DNA of 64,000 nucleotides from Allobosea thiooxidans (GCF_900168195.1 NZ_FUYX01000014.1:62001-126000); one strand, 5' to 3'; counted from the first letter of the stretch, positions 26,666 through 35,731 are shown. Notes: a model not told the origin generated them from the sequence alone. Translations and numbers: made by a program.

Positions 26666-26695
26666 ATTGGATGCCGGGCTGCTCGCGAGGTTCCC
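26666..26695 (-). promoter_or_regulatory. ECF-type promoter in front of the sigma factor gene
   Basis: Minus strand: GGGAACCTC, 11 bases, GGCATCCAAT, directly upstream of the sigma factor gene; the expected start point is only about 10-15 bases before the ATG. The match to the copy at 25925-25954 is exact in both blocks and in spacing, while the spacer differs, which is how a conserved promoter looks. Confidence 0.75.
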
Positions 26696-26763
26696 GCGAC
26701 GGTGGATATTACGCTCGTCGGGAGCTTTTGGAAGAAAGGCGCGGGGCTGACCCGACGCAGCGA

Positions 26764-27624
26764 TCAGAACAGCGCGCGGAAGCTCTCCGGCAGGCGCCAG
26801 GCCTCGCCGCCCGCGATATCGAGCGGGGCGACATACATGGTGCCGACCTCGCCGCCGCGCTCCGAGGGCTGCACGCGCTCCAGGAACGTCCGGCAATGGC
26901 GCTCGATCGCCTCGTCGTCCCAATCCCTGCGCTCGAGGCGGGCAAAGGAGCGGTAGAGGTTGATCAGGTCGAGATCGCTGCTGCGCTGGTGATGGCCCTG
27001 GTCGGCCTGGGCGAAGTCCAGCCCTCGTGTCAGCGCCTGCCGGCGCATCCGCTCGCCGAGATCGGCATATTTGAGGTGAAACAGATAGGCGCCGTGAAAG
27101 CGCGGCGGGTGGTTGGCATGGTGGAAGCCGCCGCCCCAGCGGATCGGCTTGCGCACGATCAGCGTCTTGCACATCGGCGAGACGAAGCGGACATGACCGC
27201 GCTGACGCAGCACCGGCCCGTCGAGCAGGATGGCGTTCTCCTCCTCCAGCATCGGCACCAGATTGAAGCCGATGCAGGTCGAGTATTCGAAATCGCTGGC
27301 GTCAAGCCAGTCCCCGAGGCTGGCGAAGCGCCGCGGGTCATGGCTGACGAATTCGTCGCAATCGGTATAGATCACCGTCTCGTAGAGCTCGAGCAGCGCG
27401 CCGACGAATTTCGAGACGAAGCGCGCGCGCTCCTGATCGTCCAGCGCCGAGCGCGGATAGCGGACGACGCTGACGCCGCGCAGAATCTCGCGCACCTCGT
27501 CGTCGCTGTCGTGGTCGACGACATAGAGGTTCTCGCGGCCCACGAGCGCCGCATAGTAGTCGATCCAGCGCGAGACGTAGAACGCCTCGTTGAACTGCAT
27601 CGTCACCACGGCGACCTTCTTCAT
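26764..27624 (-). CDS. Glycosyltransferase, GT92/GT2-like (DUF23-type)
   Basis: 286 aa from the ATG at 27624; the frame stays open upstream but the family start MKKVAVVTMQFNEAFYVSRW begins here. GT-A fold signs: ENLYVVDHDSDDEVREIL and VIYTDCDEFVSHDP, the latter supplying the DxD metal site. C-terminal part has FHHANHPPRFHG and HLKYADLGERM. Transfers a sugar from a nucleotide donor in the cytoplasm; linkage unknown. Last gene of the ten-gene glycan operon, 16 bp after the upstream pyruvyltransferase-family gene. Confidence 0.87.
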   Translation of the reverse strand: MKKVAVVTMQFNEAFYVSRWIDYYAALVGRENLYVVDHDSDDEVREILRGVSVVRYPRSALDDQERARFVSKFVGALLELYETVIYTDCDEFVSHDPRRFASLGDWLDASDFEYSTCIGFNLVPMLEEENAILLDGPVLRQRGHVRFVSPMCKTLIVRKPIRWGGGFHHANHPPRFHGAYLFHLKYADLGERMRRQALTRGLDFAQADQGHHQRSSDLDLINLYRSFARLERRDWDDEAIERHCRTFLERVQPSERGGEVGTMYVAPLDIAGGEAWRLPESFRALF

Positions 27625-27640
27625 CCTCCGCCTCCGCCGG

Positions 27641-29098
27641 TCACATCCGGTGCGGGACACCGTTGCGGTCGAGGAACGCCCGCATCCGGTCGTAGGACGC
27701 GGCATAGGATTTCGCGAGGCCGTTGAGGGCCGCCTCGCTGTAGACGGCCCGCCAACCGCCCTCGGCCAGCGCCTCCTCGGGCACGACCGGGATCTTGAGC
27801 GTCTCGGCCAGTTCCTGGCTGCGCGTGTCGTAGGAGACGAGGACGCCCGGCACGCCATGGGCGACCGCCGGCAGGACGCCGTGCACGCGATAGCCGACGG
27901 CGAGATCGACCCCTTGCGAGAAGCGATCGTAGTCCTCGACATCGAAGAAGGAGAAGAGCCGGCGCTCGTAGATCTCGCGCATGCGCCGGTCGTCCGGCCC
28001 GTCCCACCAGCCGGTCCTCACGAACTCGGCGACCGCCCTCTCCTTCGCGGCCTCGTCGCGCAGGAAGAAGGCCTTCTCCTCCTGCTCGCCATGCGAGGAC
28101 ATCACCATCTCGCTCTGGCTGTCGACCTTGAGCAGGGCGGCACGCTGATTGCGCAGGTAGGCCTCGGGGTCGACGGTGTAGCTCCTGTCCGCCTCGCGGC
28201 GCAGGCTGAAGGCGACCTTGCGGATGGCGCGCTGGTCCGGCACGCGGATCTGCAGATCCCGATTGCAGGTGCGGAAGATCGACGGACAGCCGACGACCTC
28301 GACATTGCCGATGCCGTTGCGCCGCAGGGTCTCGGCGCTGAAGGTGCCACGGACGCCGATGGAGGCGCAGCGATCGGCGACGATCTGCCAGAAGCGCTTC
28401 GAGCTCTCGGGCAGGTCGATCGCCCGGTTCTGGCTCGCCTGCGCGCCGACGCCGATGGCGTAGACCGGCAGCTTGACCTTCTCCAGCACCTCGACGGCGC
28501 GGAACCACTCCATCTTCTCGTGAATGAAGTTCGAGCCACGGACGAAGACGAAATCGAACTCGCTGGCATAGCGCTCGATGTCCTCCTCGGTCGGATTCAT
28601 GATCTTCAGCGGCTCGAGATGGGCGTAGCGCAGCAGCTTGAGCGTCGAGTCGAAGACGATCATGTCGCCGATGTTGAAGTAGTCGGAGAGCAGCTTCTCC
28701 ATCGGGGCGCGGTACCAGCGCACCTTGTCGTGGCCATAGACCTCGCCGGCCGGATAGATGACGAGCGCGCGCAGGGCCTTCGTCGGGGCGAGCGGGCGCA
28801 GCTGCGAGCCGGGCGCGAGCGCACCGGTCCGCGCATCGGCCACAGCGAGCGCGCGTGGCCGCCCGTCGGGCAGCTCCGGCAGCGGGATCGCGATCTCGGC
28901 GAGCGCCGCATCACCCGGGATCAGGGCGCCGGGATGGACCGTCGCATAGTCCTGCCCGTCCAGGACGAGGCGCAGCGAGGGCCAGTCCCCGCCCGGTTCA
29001 CGGGCGAGCTGCACGACGACTTCCCGCGTGGTGGCGCGCAGGATCTTCATGGCTTGAACAGACTGGCCGGCCGCGAACTGATGAGCGGGCGCATTCAT
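27641..29098 (-). CDS. Polysaccharide pyruvyltransferase-family protein with N-terminal extension
   Basis: 485 aa from the ATG at 29098, whose ATGA overlaps the previous stop. Residues about 1-100 form an extra beta-rich domain; from ALRALVIYPAGEVYGHDKVRWYR onward it is a paralogue of the protein encoded at 30276-31457: YFNIGDMIVFDSTLKLLRY / HNIGDAFVFDSSLKLLNF, FVRGSNFIHEKMEW / FLRGSNYIHAQMNW, IGVGAQA / FGVGAQA, LAVGYRVHGVLPA / LVLGYRLHGNLMA. These match the CsaB/WcaK-type pyruvyltransferase fold (G(x)RxHG motif near the C-terminus). Family members add pyruvate ketals to sugars, or act as nucleotide-sugar transferases; which applies here is unknown. Confidence 0.85.
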   Translation of the reverse strand: MNAPAHQFAAGQSVQAMKILRATTREVVVQLAREPGGDWPSLRLVLDGQDYATVHPGALIPGDAALAEIAIPLPELPDGRPRALAVADARTGALAPGSQLRPLAPTKALRALVIYPAGEVYGHDKVRWYRAPMEKLLSDYFNIGDMIVFDSTLKLLRYAHLEPLKIMNPTEEDIERYASEFDFVFVRGSNFIHEKMEWFRAVEVLEKVKLPVYAIGVGAQASQNRAIDLPESSKRFWQIVADRCASIGVRGTFSAETLRRNGIGNVEVVGCPSIFRTCNRDLQIRVPDQRAIRKVAFSLRREADRSYTVDPEAYLRNQRAALLKVDSQSEMVMSSHGEQEEKAFFLRDEAAKERAVAEFVRTGWWDGPDDRRMREIYERRLFSFFDVEDYDRFSQGVDLAVGYRVHGVLPAVAHGVPGVLVSYDTRSQELAETLKIPVVPEEALAEGGWRAVYSEAALNGLAKSYAASYDRMRAFLDRNGVPHRM

Positions 29099-30279
29099 GG
29101 CGTCTCTTTCACGATGCGGATCTTGATCCGGACGAGATCGCGCTGCGGCCCGAGCTTGCAGGCGGCCACATGCATCTTCGTCATGAACAGGTAGGGTTCG
29201 TCGCCGGTCGTCTCGAAATTGCGCGAGGGCGAGGCCGGATCGGCCACGGCGCCGTAGGCATAGCGCTCGCGGTCGCCGCAATCCTTGCTCCACATCGTCG
29301 GATGGGTGAGGAACGTCTGCAGCGGCGACCATTTCAGCAGGTCCTTCGACCAGCTATAGGCGACGCGCCCGCCGGCGACGCCCTGCCTGGCATCGGGGCC
29401 GAGATGGAAGATGGCGAGCCATTGCCCGCTCGCCTCGTGGCGCGTGATCGAACCGACGGTGGTGGGCAGGACCTTGAGCGGCTGGCAGGGCTTCGCCTGC
29501 GCGGTGTCCTCGCGATAGGGGTCGACGGCCCGCACGGTGAAGTCCTGGCCATCGAAGGCGCGCCAGGCTTTCGGGTCGCGGATATCTTCCGTCCGGTAGA
29601 GGCAGGTGCCGCCCTTCTGCCCTTCCCCGCCGGTGGTGGCGATCAGCGCATACCAGGCGCCGTCCTTCTCGACGATGTTGGACGGGTTGAAGAAGCCGCG
29701 ATGGCGGCCCTGCCCGACCTCCTGGCGGAAGGCCGGCGCCGCCACCACGGTCGGCGGGTCGTCGACCTTGAAGCTGCGTCCGCCATCGCGCGAGCGGGCC
29801 GCCGTGACGACGTTGTACCAGCAGGCCATGCCGTCCTTGAAGCGGCAGGCTCCCGGATGCCGATCGGCGTGGTACTCGTCGTGCATCAGCGCGTAGACGT
29901 TGCGCCCGTCCTTCGTCCAGGTCGCGGCGATCCAGCTCATATCGCTGAACTGGCTCGGATCCGGGCTGTTCCTGGCCTGGAAGGAGATCGAGCAGGAGGT
30001 CCTGATGCGATCGAGCCCGTCGCCGATCAGCGCGCGGTTGCGATGATGGCTGGCGAAGGCGACGACCTCGCCCTTGTCGTCCCGGAAGGCGCGCAGCGGC
30101 GCATCCGGAATGTGCCACTCCTCGCAACGCTCCTTCGACCAGGCGTAGACCGTTTCCTCCTGCGCGCCGGGCGCAAGCTCCAGCCGGTAGCGTGGCCCTT
30201 CCGCAGCACCCGCGAGCGCCGCCGGCAGCAGCGCCGCGAGGAACGGCGCGGCGCCCAGCAGGGTGCGGGCGACCCTCAC
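29095..30279 (-). CDS. Secreted beta-propeller-like protein (GH43/sialidase-like)
   Basis: 394 aa from a GTG at 30279 that overlaps the upstream stop (GTGA). Sec signal peptide with core LLGAAPFLAALLPAALAGA. The mature protein has repeated Asp-box-like or blade-like segments (ARSRDGGRSFKV, FFNPSNIVEKDGAWYALIAT, GRVAYSWSKDLLKWSP, YLFMTKMHVAACK) typical of five-bladed propellers of glycoside hydrolase type. Six or more Cys suggest disulfides in the periplasm. I cannot place it in one CAZy family. It is the only clearly exported enzyme-like protein of the operon, sitting between two paralogous pyruvyltransferase-like genes, and may trim or bind the glycan. Confidence 0.7.
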   Translation of the reverse strand: MRVARTLLGAAPFLAALLPAALAGAAEGPRYRLELAPGAQEETVYAWSKERCEEWHIPDAPLRAFRDDKGEVVAFASHHRNRALIGDGLDRIRTSCSISFQARNSPDPSQFSDMSWIAATWTKDGRNVYALMHDEYHADRHPGACRFKDGMACWYNVVTAARSRDGGRSFKVDDPPTVVAAPAFRQEVGQGRHRGFFNPSNIVEKDGAWYALIATTGGEGQKGGTCLYRTEDIRDPKAWRAFDGQDFTVRAVDPYREDTAQAKPCQPLKVLPTTVGSITRHEASGQWLAIFHLGPDARQGVAGGRVAYSWSKDLLKWSPLQTFLTHPTMWSKDCGDRERYAYGAVADPASPSRNFETTGDEPYLFMTKMHVAACKLGPQRDLVRIKIRIVKETP

Positions 30280-31457
30280 GCCACCTTCCGCGGCTGCTCC
30301 GCCGTCTGCCGGTCCACCATCTTGTTGTCGACGCGGTTCTCGACCAGGAAGTCGCGCATCTGCCCGTAAACCCGAGCATAGGCGGCGTTGAAGCGGTCGA
30401 AGCGCGACTGATCCCAGTAATCCTCCAGCCGGAAATCCTGGCCGGAGAAGACATCGACGCTCGGGATCTTGAAGGTGTCCGCGAATTCGACGGTGCGGCT
30501 GTCATAGGTGAAGTAGATCGACGGCGTGCCATTGGCCAGCGCCATCAGGTTGCCGTGCAGCCGGTAGCCGAGCACCAGATCGAGCCCGCGCACCAGCTGC
30601 TCGTATTCGGCGACCACGTCCGAATAGAACATGCGGCTCTGATAGAGCTCCGCCATCTGGTCATCGAGATACCAGTCGCGCGCCCAGGCATTGTCGCGCA
30701 GCGCCGCCATCGCGGCGGCCTTCTGCTCGGGCGAGCCAAGGGCAAGCTTCTTCTCCTCGACCTCGCCCTGGGACATCAATGTGACTTCGAAGCGATCCGC
30801 CATCGCCTTCACCAGGTCGCGGTGGAAGGTGAGGTAGCGCCGGATGTCCTGCGCATAGGTCTTCGAGACCTCGCGCCGCAGCGTGACGCCGGCCTTCCTG
30901 ACTTGGTCCAGCGACGGCAGGCGGATCGCCAGATCGGATTTGTTGTTACGGAACGCCGTCGGGCAGCCGATGATACGCACGTTCCGGATGCCGAGATCGT
31001 TCAGCACCTCGGCCGAATAGGCGCCGCGCACGCCGAGCGAGGTGGTCGAATCCGCGATGAGCTTGAGAACGGTGCGGGTGTCCTCGCTCAGCTCCAGCTT
31101 GCCGCTGACCGGCGCCTGTGCGCCGACGCCGAAGGCGATGACCGGGATCTTCAGCAGGCGCAGCACCTCAGCCGCGCGCGACCAGTTCATCTGCGCATGG
31201 ATGTAGTTCGAGCCGCGCAGGAAGACATAGTCGTATTCGGCATTGATCCGGTCGATCGCGGCGGGATCGACGCGCGAGATCGGCAACTCGTCGAGCTTCT
31301 CGAAATTCAGCAGCTTCAGCGAGGAATCGAAGACGAAGGCGTCGCCGATATTGTGGTAGTGGTCGATGTGGCTTTGCAGGTCGGCATAGCGATACCAGCG
31401 CACATTGTCGTGGTCATAAACCTCCCCGGACGGGCTGATGACGAGGATGCGGGCCAT
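30276..31457 (-). CDS. Polysaccharide pyruvyltransferase-family protein
   Basis: 393 aa from the ATG at 31457, with GGGGAGA upstream; the frame stays open upstream through the neighbouring gene but the family start MARILVISPSGEVYDHDNVRW is here. CsaB/WcaK-like fold with N-terminal nucleotide-binding half (NIGDAFVFDSSLKLL, VFLRGSNYIHAQMNW) and C-terminal half with LGYRLHGNLMALANGTPSIY. Paralogue of the C-terminal three-quarters of the protein at 27641-29098, so the pair arose by duplication. Predicted to modify sugars of the surface glycan. 23 bp after the upstream GT4 gene. Confidence 0.88.
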   Translation of the reverse strand: MARILVISPSGEVYDHDNVRWYRYADLQSHIDHYHNIGDAFVFDSSLKLLNFEKLDELPISRVDPAAIDRINAEYDYVFLRGSNYIHAQMNWSRAAEVLRLLKIPVIAFGVGAQAPVSGKLELSEDTRTVLKLIADSTTSLGVRGAYSAEVLNDLGIRNVRIIGCPTAFRNNKSDLAIRLPSLDQVRKAGVTLRREVSKTYAQDIRRYLTFHRDLVKAMADRFEVTLMSQGEVEEKKLALGSPEQKAAAMAALRDNAWARDWYLDDQMAELYQSRMFYSDVVAEYEQLVRGLDLVLGYRLHGNLMALANGTPSIYFTYDSRTVEFADTFKIPSVDVFSGQDFRLEDYWDQSRFDRFNAAYARVYGQMRDFLVENRVDNKMVDRQTAEQPRKVA

Positions 31458-31480
31458 GCGTTTCTCCCCTGTTATTTGGT

Positions 31481-32791
31481 TCAAGCGATCATCGGCGCAG
31501 GCGCGTGCTGCTCGGGCGCGGGGCCGCGGCGCTCGGCCATGAGGCGGCGATAGAGGGCAAGATGCGTCTCGGCGCATTCGACATGGCTCATCGGCCGCTT
31601 GATGCCGCCGCGCAGCCGGTCCCAGAGCTTGGGCTCGGTCAATGCACGGACCATGCAGTCGACGAGGTCCTCCGGGCTGCCGGCACGGAAATGCAGGCCG
31701 TCGATCTCGTCGGTGATCTTCTCGGCCATGCCGCCGAGATTGCTGGCCAGGATCGGGCGGCCGTGGAAGAAGGCCTCCTGGATCACGATCGGCGAGTTCT
31801 CCCACCAGACCGACGGCATCACCACCCAATCGACCGAACGCATCAGGTTCGGCATCTCGTGGTTCTGGAAGGCGCCGCAGAAGCGCACGCGGCGCCCGGC
31901 CCTCTCGACCAGCTCCGCGAACTTGTCCTGATAGGCCTGCGGCTGGCGCTCGAGATTGCCGCCATAGACCATCAGGATCGAATCCTCGCCCCAGACGGAC
32001 TCGGGAATGCGCGTCACGGCATCGATCAGCACGTCGGCGCCCTTGTAGGGCGTGAGTTGGCCGAAATAGGCGAAGCGCGAACGCCTTGCCTCGCCATCCG
32101 GCAAGGCACGCGGCGGCGCCGCCTCGGCGACGTCGATGCCGTTCTCGATCACCGAGAAGCGCTCCTGCGACAGGCCCCAATCGATGAAGCGGTCGGCGAG
32201 GAAGCGGCTCGGCGAGACGAAGTGGTCGGCCTGGCCGAGCATGCCCTTGATGAAGGTCTCGCGCGCCAGGAAGCGCGCCGGCGAGATATCCGGGAAGCAG
32301 GCGTTGCAGTCGGTCGGCGAGGACCGGTAGCAAAGCTTGAAGGCGCCGGTCTTCACCATCTGGCCGTGATGGTTGCAGATGCTGAGATACTCATGGAAGG
32401 TCACGACGATCAGCGCATCGGGCAGCGTGTCGCGCACGGCGAAGAGGCATTCGAGCCCGAGCCCGATGAAATGATGGAAATGCACCACGTCGGGCTTGAG
32501 GTCGCGCAGCACGCGGGCGAAATCGCGCTCGATCTCCTCGGTCGCCCGGTTCGAGATCAGGAAGTGGTCGTAGTCCTCGGCGTAGTACAGCAGTTCACCG
32601 CCGCGCTGGCGCAGGCTCATCAGCGCCGTGCCGGCATGGCGGGGGGTCGGCGCGCCGACCCGCGCCAGATAGTGGGAATCGATCTCCGCGCAGCCCTGCA
32701 GGCCCTTGTGGAGGTTGTAGGAGGCGATCTCCGCCCCGCCCAGCGACAGCGAGGGATGGCCATGCGATATCACCAGAACCCGCATTCTCAT
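31481..32791 (-). CDS. GT4-family glycosyltransferase
   Basis: 436 aa; ATG at 32791 overlaps the upstream stop (ATGA). GT-B fold: N-terminal VLVISHGHPSLSLGGAE loop, HFHHFIGLGLE, and a four-Cys insertion (CNHHG..., CYRSSPTDCNACFP) between the two lobes; C-terminal nucleotide-sugar domain with FAYFGQLTPYKGADVL, and WWENSPIVIQEAFFHGRPIL (the E-x7-E region). Paralogue of the protein encoded at 35728-36975, which shares the Cys pattern. Adds a hexose or related sugar with retained configuration; acceptor unknown. Confidence 0.9.
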   Translation of the reverse strand: MRMRVLVISHGHPSLSLGGAEIASYNLHKGLQGCAEIDSHYLARVGAPTPRHAGTALMSLRQRGGELLYYAEDYDHFLISNRATEEIERDFARVLRDLKPDVVHFHHFIGLGLECLFAVRDTLPDALIVVTFHEYLSICNHHGQMVKTGAFKLCYRSSPTDCNACFPDISPARFLARETFIKGMLGQADHFVSPSRFLADRFIDWGLSQERFSVIENGIDVAEAAPPRALPDGEARRSRFAYFGQLTPYKGADVLIDAVTRIPESVWGEDSILMVYGGNLERQPQAYQDKFAELVERAGRRVRFCGAFQNHEMPNLMRSVDWVVMPSVWWENSPIVIQEAFFHGRPILASNLGGMAEKITDEIDGLHFRAGSPEDLVDCMVRALTEPKLWDRLRGGIKRPMSHVECAETHLALYRRLMAERRGPAPEQHAPAPMIA

Positions 32792-34971
32792 CCTTTCATG
32801 TTTGAGATGGCGAGCGCCCAGCGCCGATCGAAGCTCGTCCGGTCGGCGAGCTGGGCGAGGGTTCCGACATGCGGAGACGCCAGCTCCCCGTCATCGACGG
32901 CGTAGATCTCCACATCCGGGACCCAGAGCGACGGCGCCCCGGCCATCCTGAGCTTCAGGCAAAGGTCGAGCCCCTTCTCCGTCGTGGTGAAGTAGTTCCG
33001 GGCGAAGCCGCCGACCTCGACGAAAGCGGCGCGAGAGAGCACGCAGCACTCGCTCACCCCCGCCGCGACCTCCATCGGCCCAAGGTTCCCGACCGCTTCG
33101 AGCGGGTAGCCGACAAAGCGATTCGCGATCCGGCGGTTCGCCCCCTCTCCTTCCAGCCAGGCGCCGGCCCAGCGGATCGAATCGTCCTCGAACAGCAGGG
33201 TCGGGCTCGCGACGCATTGTCCGCCGCGGGCGCGATAGGCACGTTCGAGCCGGCCGAGCCAGCCGGGCATGCGGATCTGCGCCGTGCCGGACAGCAGGGC
33301 GACCGTCTGGAAGCGGCAGGCGCGAACCCCCGCTTCCATCGCGTCGCAGGCGTCCTCGACGCCTTCGACCATCGCCAGCCGCAGCGACAGGCCGTAGAAG
33401 CGCGCCAGCCGGCGTGCCTCGGACCCGACACGGTCGCTGCTTTCGACCGGGGCGGCGAGGACGATCGGCAGCGGCCTCACCTCGGGGTCCATGGCCAGCA
33501 TCGCGAACAAGGCCGAGAGCTCGCGCCGGCGATGATCGAGGCCGATCACGAGGCCGAACGGCGCCTCCGGGTCGAAAGCCCCGACGTCGGAGGTATCGGC
33601 GGGGCGCGGCGGGGCGATCTCTGCCGCCTGCAGCGCCGGTGCGATCTGGCGCTCGACCACGGTGCTCGCCGTCGTGGAGCGCGGGTCGAGCAGGCCGAAG
33701 ACCCGTTCCAGCGTGCGCCGGGCCTGGCCTCGACCGGGCTCCAGCGGCAGGAAGGCCGGGCCCGTGCCCTGGATCTCGAAGGCGAGATGCAGCGGCTGGC
33801 CGGGCTCCGGTTCGAGCTTCGGCGCGAAGACGATGAAGCCGTGGCTGTTGCGCCGCGAGGCCAGCGCTCCGAAGCGCGGGTCTTCCAGGAAGGCAGCCGT
33901 CACGTCCGGGCGCTGCACCCGCGTCCATAGCCGATCGACGGCGCAGGACTGGCCGCCGCTGCGCAGGGTGACAGCATTGACCCGACGTTCGGGGTCGAAC
34001 AGCCAGCCGATGATCAGAACGCCGGTATTCTCGATGATGGTGACGTCGTCGATGCCGGCCCGCACAGGCTCTTCCAGCAGGCAGACGGTGTCGCGACCGT
34101 CGAAGCGCTGGGAGGCCTTGCGCAACTTGTCGGCGGTGGGCTGCGGGGCCGTGCCGCGCTGCAGCCCGTCGCGCAGATGGCCGGGCACCGTGATCGGCTC
34201 CAGCAGCACATGGCGCTCATAGACCTCCAGCGCCCGCCAGCCGTCATTGCTGCGGAAATACAGGCGCTCGATCTCGCCGGGATGGCGTGCCCGACAATCC
34301 TCGAGCAGGCCGAAGAAACCGCGGGCGCCTTCGCCGAGATCGTCGCGCTCGAAGGTCCCGGCCTCGAGATTGGCCGGGGACAGCCCGCCATGGGCAATCA
34401 GCAGCTTGGTCCGGCCGGCGGCGAAATGCGAGGTCCAGCCCTGCAGGAAGACGCCGTCCGGTTCGAGCGTGCCCATCACCTCGACGAAGCCGCCAGGGCG
34501 CGCGACCGTCTGCAGCAGCATCGCCACCGCCCGCAGGCGGCGCGGATTGGGCGTCCCGGTCAGCAGCACTTCGAGCAGGCCGTCGACGATGCTGGGAAAG
34601 GCCTGGCCGGCCTCGTCTGCGAGCTCGGAGAGGAAAGCCTGCAAGGGCAGCGGCTTGGCCGCCAGGATCAGGCGCAGCGGCCGCCCGGGCCGGCCGATCA
34701 GCAGCGCCCCGCTGCCTGCCTTGTCCGTGGCCGGAGCCGGGGCCAGGCAAAGGAAGCCGGTGGCTGCGGCCGCATCGGCCTGGGCGCGGCGCCAGCTCAG
34801 CACCATGGTGTGAGCCCGGTTCGCCGGGTTGCCGTCGACCGCGACCGGAACCTTCGCCGGCATGGCGTCGCAGGCGCTCATGACGAGGATCGCGTTCTCG
34901 CCGAGCGGCGTCCAGGCGACGGTCGGCGCCGGGCTCACGGCCGTCCGTTCGGGAACGATCACCTCGCTCAT
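32788..34971 (-). CDS. Large GT2-like protein with apparently degenerate catalytic site
   Basis: 727 aa. The first 300 residues are of unknown fold. About 305-405 is a small beta domain starting VLIIGWLFDPERRVNAVTLR that resembles domains in two neighbours. About 480-720 looks like a GT2 transferase: FGLVIGLDHRRRELSALFAM, GWLGRLERAYRARGGQCVAS, LFEDDSIRWAGAW, CCVLSRAAFVEVGGF and EKGLDLCLKLRMAG. Where the homologous protein at 37802-40093 has the metal-binding block MVNSDVIPAGNGWL, this one has LLSGTAQIRMPGWL, so the DxD-type Asp is missing. It may be a non-catalytic partner or scaffold. Four bp after the upstream coiled-coil gene. Confidence 0.8.
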   Translation of the reverse strand: MSEVIVPERTAVSPAPTVAWTPLGENAILVMSACDAMPAKVPVAVDGNPANRAHTMVLSWRRAQADAAAATGFLCLAPAPATDKAGSGALLIGRPGRPLRLILAAKPLPLQAFLSELADEAGQAFPSIVDGLLEVLLTGTPNPRRLRAVAMLLQTVARPGGFVEVMGTLEPDGVFLQGWTSHFAAGRTKLLIAHGGLSPANLEAGTFERDDLGEGARGFFGLLEDCRARHPGEIERLYFRSNDGWRALEVYERHVLLEPITVPGHLRDGLQRGTAPQPTADKLRKASQRFDGRDTVCLLEEPVRAGIDDVTIIENTGVLIIGWLFDPERRVNAVTLRSGGQSCAVDRLWTRVQRPDVTAAFLEDPRFGALASRRNSHGFIVFAPKLEPEPGQPLHLAFEIQGTGPAFLPLEPGRGQARRTLERVFGLLDPRSTTASTVVERQIAPALQAAEIAPPRPADTSDVGAFDPEAPFGLVIGLDHRRRELSALFAMLAMDPEVRPLPIVLAAPVESSDRVGSEARRLARFYGLSLRLAMVEGVEDACDAMEAGVRACRFQTVALLSGTAQIRMPGWLGRLERAYRARGGQCVASPTLLFEDDSIRWAGAWLEGEGANRRIANRFVGYPLEAVGNLGPMEVAAGVSECCVLSRAAFVEVGGFARNYFTTTEKGLDLCLKLRMAGAPSLWVPDVEIYAVDDGELASPHVGTLAQLADRTSFDRRWALAISNMKG

Positions 34972-34975
34972 CGTC

Positions 34976-35731
34976 TCAGCCTCCCCACAGCAGCACGGCG
35001 AGGGAGACGAAGGACATCAACGCCGCGAGCCCCGACAGGAAGCCGAGGATCACCGTGACCTGCCGCAGCGGCGCGCGAGCCTCCTTGCGGATGGCGGCGA
35101 GACGCTCATCGAAGCCGCGCAGCGTGCCGTCGAAACGCAGTTGGAAAACGTCGAGCTCGCCGAGGCGGCGCGCGATCTCGCTCTGCGTCTCGGCATCGAC
35201 CTTGGCCGCTTCCGCCAGGGCGTGGTTTTCCTCGAGGCGGGCCGCAATCCGGTCGAGCTTCTCGCTCAGCTCCTTCTGGGCGAGTTGGCCGCGCCGGTTG
35301 AGCGCGATCAGCACCTCGACCTTGTCGAAGAAGCGCGAGAGGGGCACAGCGATCGCGGCCTCTGCCGCGAGCTCGTCCGGCGCCGGCAGGCGCAGCTCCA
35401 GCTCCGATCCCGTCGTCGGCGAGACACCGATCACCGTGAGGCGCGCACGCGCCGCCAGCAAGGCCTCGTCGAGGTCCATCGAGAAGGCATGCCTGCCGTC
35501 ACCGATGCCGTTGCGGCGCAGGTCGATACGGCTCTGGTCGGCCTTGGCCTCGCATACGAGCTTGCCGTCGCAATAAAGCCTGACCGTCATGGCCTCGTCG
35601 GGCCGGGTCTCGTCCCAGATCCAGCCGTGCAGACGGCTGCCGTCGAGGGCGTCGACCCGCCCGTTCAGCCGCGACGGGTTGACGTTGGGAAGGCGGACCT
35701 CCTGGTCCTGGTGTTGAGTCGCAGTGGTCAT
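34976..35731 (-). CDS. Tail-anchored coiled-coil protein with GW-type beta domain
   Basis: 251 aa, not a known enzyme. Residues about 20-120: beta domain with LNGRVDALDGSRLHGWIWDE and RIDLRRNGIGDGRHAF, a type also found appended to glycosyltransferases. Residues about 130-220: charged heptad-like helices (RRGQLAQKELSEKLDRIAAR and following), probably a coiled coil. Residues about 225-250: one C-terminal hydrophobic helix (TVILGFLSGLAALMSFVSLA) with no signal peptide, hence a tail anchor in the inner membrane. Its ATGA start overlaps the GT4 gene upstream. A membrane tether that organises the cytoplasmic glycosyltransferases is a reasonable guess. Confidence 0.8.
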   Translation of the reverse strand: MTTATQHQDQEVRLPNVNPSRLNGRVDALDGSRLHGWIWDETRPDEAMTVRLYCDGKLVCEAKADQSRIDLRRNGIGDGRHAFSMDLDEALLAARARLTVIGVSPTTGSELELRLPAPDELAAEAAIAVPLSRFFDKVEVLIALNRRGQLAQKELSEKLDRIAARLEENHALAEAAKVDAETQSEIARRLGELDVFQLRFDGTLRGFDERLAAIRKEARAPLRQVTVILGFLSGLAALMSFVSLAVLLWGG

